From NCBI GenBank assembly GCA_037447655.1, contig JBBHKE010000847.1:106648-170647 (forward strand): 64,000 nt of DNA, in the 5' to 3' direction. This document shows, piece after piece, positions 41,784-51,858 of this stretch. Under the pieces are notes generated by a model. That model was not told where the DNA came from, did not search any database, and saw nothing but the letters and a program-made list of their open reading frames with translations. The stretch comes from Zygnema cylindricum (taxonomy: Eukaryota > Streptophyta > Zygnematophyceae > Zygnematales > Zygnemataceae). Every line of letters starts with the position of its first letter. The first letter of the stretch is position 1. The translations under genes were made by a program, and so were the position numbers.

Positions 41784-43502
41784 CTAAAAGCCCAAAAAGG
41801 GTATGCCTATTCTGACAAATGAATAGACAAGGGCACCTGTAAAAATATAACTGTCTACTCTGTCGAGAATTCCTCCATGGCCCGGAATTAGTCTGCCTGA
41901 GTCTTTCACTCCCGCGTCTCTTTTCAACACCGATTCCACCAAATCACCAAACAGAGAAGCCACGAAAACAAGAACTCCCAACATTCCTGCACTGCAGATT
42001 CCAAGCAAAAGACGAAATGTTAAAGACACATCAACTGACGGACTACTGCTAATACAGGAACCTGAGAGGCACCCCGATTTTACGAACTCCTCGCAACAAG
42101 GGATTCAATAACCGCAATCTTGAAAGATTTTTCAACAATGAGGAAGAGTGAACGCGTGGTAGTTCACCGTTTCATCTATTATAATGGGTCAGCTTTAAAA
42201 TTAAAACCAACACGTGACAAAGTGATGCTAAAACTGCTTCCCGACTGCATTTTTCCACGTAGAAATTGAGAAGAAAAACTCACCTAAATATGGACGGTGG
42301 AAAGCGAAAGGTTCGTGAAAGACCAACAGAAACAAGAACTGCAGAAAGCAATCCTGCTGCCGCTCCCTCTCGGGTCTTCTTGGGACTAATGTCTGTGATA
42401 AAAGGGAACCCGTACAGAAAACATTATCCTTAAGCCCATTTCATATTTCAGGAGTGCATGAAAAGAGCCCAAATGCTGAAAGGGAATTGGGTCTGGCTGT
42501 GCTCAATAAACAATGTGACATCAGTACGTGGCCTTCACTCAGTTTTCACCGGGTCTTTCAACCAATCTAACCACACCTCTGATTATGTTTCCATTTCTGA
42601 AGATGCGAACTCAGTACACCGTGAACCGTTATTAGAGTTAAGGCTATTTTAGTGTTACTACTTTTAATTTAACATCGAGCGTACAAATTCAGTGCCCCTT
42701 GGTGACAAGTAAATTGGTATAAAAGGCCCCGAATCAATCAAATTTTCAAATTGCCTACCAATGGCAATCAGGCATCAACTTCTAAAGGCCACGGTAACCA
42801 CCTAAAAACAATGACGAATGGAGGAGCTTCCTATCATATTTTTTACAAGCAAATCACCTCCAGAATGCTAGGCTCCCACCAAAGCAGACAGGAACTTTAG
42901 TGTCCTATTGGATCCCGCTAGATAATCCCTTATGCCATAGTTGAAATGTGCAAAACAACTGGAAATGCTATATGTGGTTACCACGTACTATACACGTACT
43001 ACACCAAAAAATTCGTGCATCTATGAAGTAACTGCATATAGCAAATCCAATTCTTTTCGCACAATTGAACTATACCTTGCATTGTTATTAGTGTTAATAT
43101 TTTTTTTTGCCACTAAAACATCTTTTCTCCGCGCACACTTGTCCAATTTTCGATTGTAGACTGCCAATTGGAAGGTGAGAATCTCGACTTTGAAATACAA
43201 CTGTTCGATTAACAATCCGACAAGTGTGCAAGGAGAAAAGATGTTTTAAGTGACGAAAAAAACAATATAATCCCATGGAACCAAGCAGAAGACGCACACA
43301 TACCTATCAGCTTGGTGCGTCCAAAGGTCTTTCCACCCATATATGCTCCTGTGTCTGCGGCTATGATTGTCGAAAACGCAAGAAAGGTGGAAACCATTCC
43401 CACCGTCCAGCAAGACGGGCCACCAAAAACAGCCGGCCATGCCTTGGCCAGAGGGGTTGTCATCGTTGAAGAGACCAAAGAAGAAGGCAAACAGCACCGT
43501 AA
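41784..43502 (-). CDS. Plastid-type phosphatidate cytidylyltransferase (CDP-DAG synthase), 3' exons
   Basis: Makes CDP-diacylglycerol from phosphatidate and CTP, the precursor of phosphatidylglycerol in plastid membranes. Three exons are seen on the minus strand. 43502-43304 carries [40 protein letters not shown]. 42392-42284 carries [16 protein letters not shown]. 41991-41784 carries [19 protein letters not shown] and [19 protein letters not shown], then the stop. Junctions keep the frame (phases 1 and 2). The CDS family signature S-x-L-K-R-x4-K-D...HGG-x-x-DR-x-D is complete. These match Arabidopsis CDS4/CDS5 better than the ER enzymes (from memory). The usual KKTWEG is KKTREG here. The N-terminal exons are not found between 43502 and 46938, which holds several MITEs, so the gene is partial or has diverged 5' exons. 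Confidence 0.9.
42613..42640. mobile_element. Solo MITE end
   Basis: GTACACCGTGAACCGTTATTAG, a MITE terminus without a recognisable partner, in the intron of the CDP-DAG synthase gene. Confidence 0.4.
43071..43270. mobile_element. MITE-like element, type 2, copy 2 (in intron)
   Basis: Inverted ends TTATTAGTGTTAATATT...(C)AATATAAT with inner inverted blocks AAAACATCTTTTCTCC and GGAGAAAAGATGTTTT, core AATTGGAAGGTGAGAATC. It lies 33 bases past the 5' splice site at 43303 of the CDP-DAG synthase exon. Confidence 0.7.
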
Positions 43503-44159
43503 CTGCAGGTATCTCCATAAATCCCATAAGAGTTTTGAGGGTTAAGAGTTTAAAGGTGATCAGGGCTTCAAAGTATGCAATGCCAAAAAAAATGGAACAC
43601 AATTATAACATCAAAAAATGTTGCAATGTTATGTTGTGAACAAAATGTCGAAGAGACCAAAAAGAAGGCAGTCGGCAACGTAACTGCAGGTGTATATTAT
43701 AATAAACTTTACTAAAAAAAGTGTGATGTTACACCTGAGTACTTGAAAGGAATAAAAACGCAAAATGAAGTGAAAAAGGTCGCACTAGTTTAAACAACAA
43801 CAGCAAGAACGTTGCAAAAACCCAATGATAAACAAAAAAGTAAGCCCAATGACAACCTAAGGTAGGTTTACTAATCCCATAGGAATTTGTAAGTTAAGAG
43901 TATAAAAGTGATCAAGGATTCACGTATCTCAAATTGAGGCTTGAATACAAATCCACACATTAAATTACCCAATGTAATGAACACATTGCTTGCCCATTAG
44001 TGCAAATGGGCATTGTTTGATTGAAGATAATTGCTAGAAATTTCAAACTTTTAGCAAGGTCAAGAAAACTTCGACCCATGAACTTAGCCCGCACCCAACT
44101 AAAAACATTTGGCAGAGTTAAAAATAAAAAAAAGGGAGAGGGAGAGAAGGAATTCTTGG

Positions 44160-44340
44160 TCATGGCCTCATGCGCAGGAAAATTCTAATAATCAATTTAC
44201 CAACTTCACCTAAGAAACCATGCCTCCTCAATCTATGGGTTTTACTGACTGCATCGCCTTGGGGATCAGAGCAAACAGCATTTAGTAGTGGATAAAAACC
44301 CCATTTGTGTTTCCAAAACCGGAAGACCATGATTCACTGC
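44160..44340 (-). other. Possible upstream exon, unassigned
   Basis: A minus-strand frame without stops from about 44329 (MVFRFWKHKWGFYPLL) to a donor-like GGTGAAG at about 44211. It is in the right place to be a 5' exon of the CDP-DAG synthase gene but shows no similarity I recognise. Weak. Confidence 0.15.
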
Positions 44341-44379
44341 CCTCAGCTATTAGAGTTAATCACTCCAGAATCATAAACC

Positions 44380-44600
44380 ACACCGCCAATCGTTATTAGC
44401 GTGTAAGTTTTTTTAGCGTATACGAATAATTAGCGTGGTTTACGCTAATTGGGAATTTGGAAATTTTCGAAGAAATCGTCTATTCTAATTAGGAACTAGG
44501 GTTTTTTTAAAATAGTGTGGATAACTCTATTTAAGAATAATAAAAAAAAAAAAGCGGGACGGAATTAGCGCACACAACGCTAATAACGATTGGCGGTGTA
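44380..44600. mobile_element. MITE-like element, type 1 short form
   Basis: 221 bp bounded by ACACCGCCAATCGTTATTAG and CTAATAACGATTGGCGGTGT (20-base perfect inverted repeats). The inside shares TTTTTTTAGCGTATACGAAT and GGGACGGAATTAGCG with the long form. It is an internally deleted derivative. Confidence 0.85.
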
Positions 44601-45090
44601 GTGTTTGCTATATTCACTTCAATTTTTTTCAAGAAAGGCACAAAAATCTAATGCCTTTCTGAAAAACCCTAAAATTTCAGGTTTTGCTAAAATATATCAA
44701 TTACTAGAAAACCTTTTTTGATTTTAGGAAACTATCATTATCATTATCGTTATCAGGAAAACTTTTATATTTTTTGGTCATAGGGAAATGAAATCTCCCT
44801 TATTAGAACAACAATGGGAGATTATTACCCTATGTTTTTCGTGTGGCAATTTTATGAAAGATAAAAACAAAGAAATAAAAAAATAAAATAAATAACTAAA
44901 AATAGACTTCTTGTGCTTAATGTTCCAAAAAATACTTTAGTTATTGTATTTGGGGCGAATAAAAACAATAAAATACCTAAAACTGATAAAATGGAAAAAA
45001 ATTGATGGCAAACCATTTTAGCAGTCGAAGGCTCGAAGTTTGTAATTGGACATTATTTTTTTTTTTGCTGAGGCAATCGATCGAAAGTTT

Positions 45091-45289
45091 TACTGTGTAT
45101 CGCTATTAGGGTTAATGTTTTATTTGCCATTTAAAACGTTTTTTCTTCAAACACACACGTCCAACTTTCAGTGGGAGATCACGAATAAGAAGGTGAGAAT
45201 CTGACCTTTCAATTGCAACCGTGTGTCAAATCAACAATCTGACAACTACTGGAAAAAAGACATTAACATTAATAGCGATGCACGGTGTA
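45091..45289. mobile_element. MITE-like element, type 2, copy 3
   Basis: TACTGTGTATCGCTATTAGG ... AATAGCGATGCACGGTGTA, with core AAGAAGGTGAGAATC. 199 bp, non-coding. Confidence 0.75.
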
Positions 45290-45355
45290 GCAGTCTTTAT
45301 CTTTTGATCGTCATGTCACCATTGAAAATCAGAAAACCATGTGATAAAGGAAAGG

Positions 45356-45563
45356 TATACCATGTATCGCTATTAGTGTTAATGTTTTTTTCGCCACTCA
45401 AAACATCTTTCCCCTGTGCACGTTGGATTGCAAATTTGAGAGTTGCCATTGAAAGATAAGATTCGATTGGCGGTCTTTTATCGAAAATCGGAGGTGTGCA
45501 CGGGAAAAAAGATGTTTAAAGTGGTAAAAAAAACATGGAGACTAATCGCGATATACGGTATAC
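45356..45563. mobile_element. MITE-like element, type 2, copy 4
   Basis: 208 bp, TATACCATGTATCGC ... GCGATATACGGTATA, inner blocks AAAACATCTTTCCCC and AAAAAAGATGTTTAAAG. Sixty-six bases from the previous element. Confidence 0.75.
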
Positions 45564-45609
45564 TTTCCGTAGACTGTCCAGAAAACTTTTAACACTAACA
45601 GTGATGATG

Positions 45610-45812
45610 TACACCACCCATCGTTATTAATGTTAATAACACTATTCCGGTCGCGGCTTTTTTTGGCCGAAAATCACAAAATAGCGCTAACAACACCATC
45701 TAAGGATGTGGACTTCAATCTGCCATGTTCTTTTGTACTAAATTAGTATTATTAATTCTGATTTTGCATTAATACTAAAAAATCTTTAATGCTAACAAAG
45801 ATGGGCGGTGTA
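45610..45812. mobile_element. MITE-like element, type 3, copy 2
   Basis: 203 bp, TACACCACCCATCGTTATTAA ... AAAGATGGGCGGTGTA, inner ACTTCAATCTGCCATG and ACTAAATTAGTATTA parallel to 30527-30727. Confidence 0.7.
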
Positions 45813-46558
45813 GCCGCAATTTTTTTTATAGATTCACGCATCAAGGAAGATGTTGTTTGCATCGCTTAACTCTCCACATTCAGTTATAATATAAAGAAAA
45901 AACACCAACTATGGAACCAAAAAGTAGTTAATCTATCCATTTTTCTTGAGAACGCCACATACACCAAAATACGAATTCAAACATATGCTGGTTTGGTTTT
46001 TTTTTTGCAAGATAAAGAAATTTGCATTGAAACAGGTAAGGAACCTGTGTTTCTTTGATCACAGAAAATATAGGAGACGGGAAATTAAGAAGTACAATTC
46101 AAATTTAATTAGGAGAAACTAAACATTATCTTTCATTATACATAGTTAAGAAAATAAAGAAGTAACATCTGCGGTAAATACGATGTTGAAACAACCACTT
46201 TTCAAATATTAATCACATTCCTTTTCCTAATATTGTAGTACAAGCTGCTATTTTTTGTCAAACTAAAGTCTCACAAAAAGTCTCGTCCTTTTTTGTCCTA
46301 ATCTTCTCCTCAGATAACAGCTTGTTTATAGATTAAACTTAACTTTTCTCCAAAAGAGTTTTTTTCATTGGTAGGAATTCAATAGACATTTTCAAGAGTT
46401 TAGAAAACTCATCTGCATATTATGAAGCTATGCCCTTCCTTCACATAAACACACACTCACATAATCTGCGAGATATCATTAGCCTCTCCCACAATCCAAC
46501 GGTCCTGAAACATTAATCTTCAAGATTTGATACAAGATACTCAAGGCAACTTGATCTC
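45813..46558. other. Gene-free stretch
   Basis: AT-rich spacer; no exon of the neighbouring genes recognised. Confidence 0.4.
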
Positions 46559-46980
46559 TATTTGTTCCCTCCATTCGATTTTCCCGTACACCCGCTTTTC
46601 GCTTCACTCGATTTCCACTTCGCTCAATTTTCCCTTCATTTGAATTTCCCTTCACACAATATTCCCTTCAATCTATTTTTCCGTCACTCTTTTTTCCCTT
46701 CACTCAATTTTCCCTTTACTCCATTTTCCATTCCACTTAACTTTTCCTTCACTTCTTTTTCCCTTCCACTCGGTTTTTCCTTCCACTCAATTTTCCTTCA
46801 CTCTATTTTCCCTTCACTCAGTTGCTTCAAAGTCCAGAACGCAAACTCCATTTTTCCTTCACTCCATTTTCCCTTCAATCCATTTTCCCTTTAATCCATT
46901 TTCCCTTCAATCCATTTTCCCTTCAATCTATTTTCCCTTCACTCCATTTTCCCTTCACTCGGTTGCTGCAAAGTCCAGAA
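46559..46980. repeat. Minisatellite TTTTCCCTTCACTCCA with duplicated gene end
   Basis: About twenty degenerate 16-18-base units around ATTTTCCCTTCACTC. A block GCAAAGTCCAGAACGCAAAC, which is the last coding part of the adjacent coiled-coil gene, occurs at 46962-46990 (in the gene) and again at 46825-46850 inside the array. Confidence 0.85.
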
Positions 46981-48851
46981 CGCAAACTCCATGGGCAGAA
47001 TAACTCTCAAAAGTGCCTCCAGTTCGCCCGAAGCTCGGGCGACGTTCTCGAGCCATACAGCCTCTGATCGGCTGACAGCATCTACGAATCCTTCCTTCGC
47101 CTCCTTTACACGACGAGCTTCACTTTGAAGAGTCACCAATCGGTTCTCAGCTTGTTCCAAGAGATGTTGCACATATTCCACCGTTAGAGAAATGCGATCA
47201 TGTAAGAAGCTCGGCGTTTGTTCCTCCGAAACATACATTTGTTTTGAGATTTCCTGTTTCCTGTATAACAACTGATCCTTTCTTTGTGTCCTCGAATGAA
47301 ACTGCAAACAAACCATACATCAGTCCACCAGACAGTCTCTTCTCCTGCATTTATATATGCAGGTTGCAAGCACAGTAGACGTACTCAAAGTAAAAACCAA
47401 ATTTGAATATTTTGTCCATCGCACACTTTTCCAGTTCCTTACTGTCAATCCTAGCAAAAAAAATGTTCAATCAAGCAGCCTTGAAATCCCTACCTCTATT
47501 CCCCTCTCCTTCTCCCTCTTCCCTTAAGTCAGAAAATCCGACAATTGACAAACTAACCATAGAAACTCACCTCTGTCTCCTGTTGTCCAGCAGCCTTCAA
47601 GCAGCATTCCACGCGTTCGAGCCATTTTGCCGCTTCCTCTATCTCTCCTTTTGCTAACTCAGCTCCCCTCATCACTGTATCCACCGACTTCTGAGCTTCA
47701 CACCATCTCCCATTCACTTCATTGCTCTCTGATGAAGCATCCACAGCTTCTTCAAAACGAGCCAATAAACGCATCAACTCTCCGCCACCGGGAGCAGTAT
47801 TACTTCCATATGAGAAAAGCCCATGAACATCTACAGTCTCCCTCTTGGTTCGGTCTCCCCACGGCCATTGACAGTTGTCTTCATTATTATCATTTTGATA
47901 TTGAAAACCATCTTGACTCAAACTTCTGTTCTTTAAATTATCCTCCTGTACATTTTCCGCTGGCCTCTCTGCTGAATTTGGTGAATTCATTCCTTCCAGT
48001 GCTTCCCTTCCTTCTTCTCCTCCTCCTCCTCCTCTCAAACCAAATTCCTTCTTTGGAAAATATTGAGGCTTACTGAAGTCATGTCGATGACTGTCAAACC
48101 TTTCAGTTAGTCGTAAATGAGCATCTCTTCCGGCTGTTTTCGGATATGGCATTTGTGGTTGAGCCAGAAAAGGCGAAGAACGGTCAAAATCAGTCAAACT
48201 AGTCAAACTCAGTCCGTCATCAACTTTACAGTCTTGCTGCTGATGCGATCCTCTTTGCAGTTTTTTGTTAATTCGTCGAATTTGTACATTTGGTCGTCCA
48301 TGAACGACACCATCTTTACCAAAGATACCGTCTTTGTTAAAGACACCATCTTTATTATTGAAGACACCATCTTTCGTAATAAAAGAAGAGCCGTCGAGAT
48401 TGGACAGAACTCTGCCATCAAGAACCAAATGATTTTCCCCTTCCGTATTAACTTTTTTCTGTTGCAAGCTACTCAATTCTTCAAATTCTGATTTTTGAAA
48501 ATGCATTTTTTCCTCACATTCTACATTTTCCTCAGGCTTAAAGTTTTCTTGGAAGGAATCTTGGCTAGAAGATGCTTGCTGATTTTCCGGAGAGGATCTT
48601 CTCCCCCGAAGAACTCGGTCTCGAAATCGACATTTTGGTTTCACACTAATTGTCGGTCGCAAGAAACTGTCAGAATGATTGTAGGTCATAGATGTCGTCT
48701 TTTCGAACCATGTGACGTCAGCTTGTCGTCTAGTGTCAGAAAAGTCAATTTTTGGTCTTTTAGGGTTTTGGCAGTTATTTCCTCTATCGGAGATACCGGA
48801 GAGGAGAGATAGCTGATGAGGAAGAACGACACTCATGGCAATGACAGCCAT
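46939..48851 (-). CDS. Unrecognised two-exon coiled-coil protein, possible plastid targeting
   Basis: Exon 1 is 48851-47571 and exon 2 is 47301-46939. Donor GAG|GTGAGT and acceptor TTTGCAG keep phase 0, giving 547 residues. The N-terminus (MAVIAMSVVLPHQLSLLSG) is hydrophobic and hydroxylated with few acids, compatible with a transit peptide. The middle is Ser/Asn/Asp-rich and contains short repeats of a (V/I)F-x-KDG unit (residues ~160-185) and a Gly run. The last ~190 residues are predicted helical: EIEEAAKWLERVECCLKAA, then VEYVQHLLEQAENRLV, LQSEARRVKEAKEGF, the heptad pattern of a coiled coil. No transmembrane helix and no known domain are recognised. The stop codon lies inside the minisatellite at 46559-46980. 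A (GA)n tract is about 230 bases upstream of the ATG. Confidence 0.7.
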
Positions 48852-49077
48852 AATAAATAGGAGGGAGGAAAAAGGGAAGGAGAGATAGAGAGAGAGGGAA
48901 ATAAGTTGAAAGGGAGGGAGGCAAACAGGACAGAAAGAGGCGGAGGAAGAGAGGGGCAGTGATAAGAAGGGAGAGAAAAAGGAAAAGAAAGGCCAAAGAG
49001 AGAGAACTGTGAAAGAGGAAGCTACAAGGAAGGAGAGGTACGGCGAGGACGAAGGGAAGGAGAGCTGCTTGAGAGAA

Positions 49078-49081
<4 letters not shown>

Positions 49082-49140
<59 letters not shown>
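49082..49140. repeat. (GA)n microsatellite upstream of coiled-coil gene
   Basis: About 29 uninterrupted GA units inside a longer purine-rich tract (48860-49170). Lies in the promoter or 5' UTR of the minus-strand gene at 48851. GA/CT repeats are common near plant transcription starts. Confidence 0.95.
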
Positions 49141-49143
<3 letters not shown>

Positions 49144-49199
49144 ACGGGAGAGGGAGAGGAGAGACGAAACCCTAGAAAATTCAGCCACCGAGCAGGCTG

Positions 49200-51858
49200 A
49201 ATGGATTATCCCTTACAGCAGGGCAGATGAAAAGATAAAAAAAGAGGTAATGTAAAGTTGCAGAAAATCTTGAAAAGTTTCTCCTTTGATCTAAAACCTA
49301 AAGCGGGCAGATAAAGCCTTAACGTGATACGTTACGTCACCAAGATTCGCTTCCGATTGGTCAAAAAACGTTTTGTAAACAGGATTAAGATAACGGAATT
49401 GTTACAGAAACTATTTTTCTGCTTGACCAAACCGTCAATATGGACGGAACGTGGTCGAACCCTACGCCGGCCGTTTCAGGAGGCTTCCCAGCTCGACTTC
49501 GTGCGACTGTCACAAAACACGTGTCATTTAACGTGACAACCCTAATATTTTAAAATTCAAACTTCTGCCACGTCCTCGTTCTCTCCGCCTTTTTCTCGCA
49601 CGAACGTCGCCCGATGAAACGCTCCCGCTAATTTTGCACATTCAAAAAATGTACGAAAACTCGACCGTTGGCTAAAAGATGCGACATCTGGTGACGCCGA
49701 ATGAACCTCTGCTGGGATTTGTCGTAGATCTTGACTTTGACTAAACTGCTGTCTCCATGTGTGTCACTTGAGTTGTTACGGTTTGTAGAAATGCATATGA
49801 CAGCTGTTACTAGCAGGTTTTATGGGCGTGGGGCGCCTTTCCCTCCGTTTTATGCTCTTCCAAACTATTGAACGCGTAACGGAACGGCGGATGGATTTGT
49901 ACAAGGTACATTTTCGCTGACGTGTTATCACTGAAGTACTGTACGAAAACGGTACGGTAGCACAGGTGGCGTTTGAGTATTTTTGGAAAATGTGAAGCAG
50001 AGAGACTCCAGGAAGTCAGCCAAAGCTTTTGCAAAAGTGTGGCTTATATTTACCGCCTCATTTCTTCTTTGAGTTATGTTAATTTCTACAACAAATGAAA
50101 GGATTGGTAATTGCAAGGATTGGTAGGATAACATGGAGATTTTGTCGTTTGTTCGTAACCCGGGCTCTCTAAGTCACTGGTAATCTTTCGACTCTTTTTT
50201 CTACCCTTTCCTTTCTCTCTCCCTCTCTCCTTTTTTTTTTCTGCTTTTTCGTTTTTTTTTTACCCTGCTTTTTTTATTAAGTAATTAAATGAGTAATTAT
50301 TCTACCAAATGTTTCTTGAGATTGCTGATTGTCTTACTCATGTTTTTTTACTCAGCATATTAGCGAAAATTTTCTCTGAGTTGTTCAACCTTCTGATTTA
50401 TATAGTTGAAAAGTCATGTCACAGAAAAGACGAACATTTTTACTTTGGAGAGTCTTCAATCAATATCACGATCATTTAATTTTTTCATTAAATAATACCG
50501 AGTCTTTGTCTGTTTGGGATTATATCATGTCATTCTTTTAAGAAAGAGAGGATAAATTCGAAAGCATTCTCTAAGCTATCCTGGTTTATGTTTGCAGTGT
50601 GATAAGAGAATATATTTTCCTCTAAATAACTTTTTTATTTGTAGAAAGCTGTTTAAAAACTGAGTAACAGAGCAATGTTACTTGTTCTCTCATCGGTTTC
50701 TAAAATTTGTTGGCAATATTCATTTTTGAAAAGCGTCGGAAATATACATTTTTCGTATACATAACATTCTTCATATCCAAAATATTTCTCTCTTGCATTT
50801 CCTGAAACCAGGCATGTATTGCTTTGTTCTTTCCTCAAGAAATTGACAAATTTTGAACAGTTTTTCATCCAGATTGGTCCAAAGTACGCTTTATAGTGAG
50901 GATTTTTTAAGTCCACGGGCCAAAGCTTCTACACCGGTTGGAAGGTTCGGGGATTCTGACTAAAGGTGTGCATGCTTCTTATCCTTCTGTTATCCTATGT
51001 ATTTGGATAAACATAGATTTAAACGAGGTGAACATGGCTTCATTGAAATGCCTTGGTGACTGAGACTATTGTCTCTTTGCCCTTTTGGAAAAATTGTCAT
51101 GAAGGTTTTCTTTCTGTGTAGAAATTTCAACCGATAGTGTTTCTTTTTAGTGTGAGTTTGTTTGACCACAGTGCTACTATTAGAAGTCCTGCTATGGTTA
51201 TGGCACACGATTCAAACAGTTCAAGAGGTTTGCAACAGAGTTTAGTAGGTTTCCAATCATAGATGTTGAAAAGCAAAGAAAGGGCCTGAAACGAATTACT
51301 CTTGTTTTCATCCCTTGTACAGTCGGGATTACCCTTAAATCGTCCAGTGTGATATGGTATTTTTCTGTGTTATTTACATGTGCATGCATCGTGTTGCTGT
51401 GACTACATCGGTGTTGTGGATAATGTTTCACCCTATTGCATTTCTGTTTCGACCTTTAAATCCGTCCAACAATTTTACAGATGTGAGTGTGTATGCAAAA
51501 ATGGACATTAATTCACCTGATTGACAAAAGCTACTCACAGGAGCAGCGGACACTCTTGGTCTTCTGTTTTAGTTTCTCTTAAGTTCCTTACCTCCATGGA
51601 ATGTGATGATTGTTTTCTATAGCAGTTTTTCAATGCTCTCCGGTTAGGTGGACATCTGTATGGTAGAACTTACACATTCGCACCAACTGATTCATTATAT
51701 TTTGCTTTCAAAAACTTTGTATTGAACATTGCTCCCTCCTTTCTTCTCTCTGCAGAAGGATTTTATCGACTTCCATTTAATTCTCTTGGGGGCAATTTAC
51801 TGCAAGGATTCCTTTGAAGGGAACTCTTCTATAAGGCTCTTCTATTCCTCTTTCTACC
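49200..51858. other. Intergenic region, gene-free
   Basis: About 2.6 kb between the divergently transcribed coiled-coil gene and the PGBD gene. No coding exon recognised. T-rich 50190-50280. It probably holds both promoters, or 5' UTR exons of the PGBD gene. Confidence 0.4.

Noticed and set aside
43367-43639. Plus-strand frames over the CDP-DAG synthase exon
   Set aside because: Antisense shadows; the minus strand carries the conserved enzyme motifs with splice sites.
48784-49188. 134-codon Ser/Leu frame over the (GA)n tract
   Set aside because: Antisense-like reading of a dinucleotide repeat; the real gene starts at 48851 in another frame.
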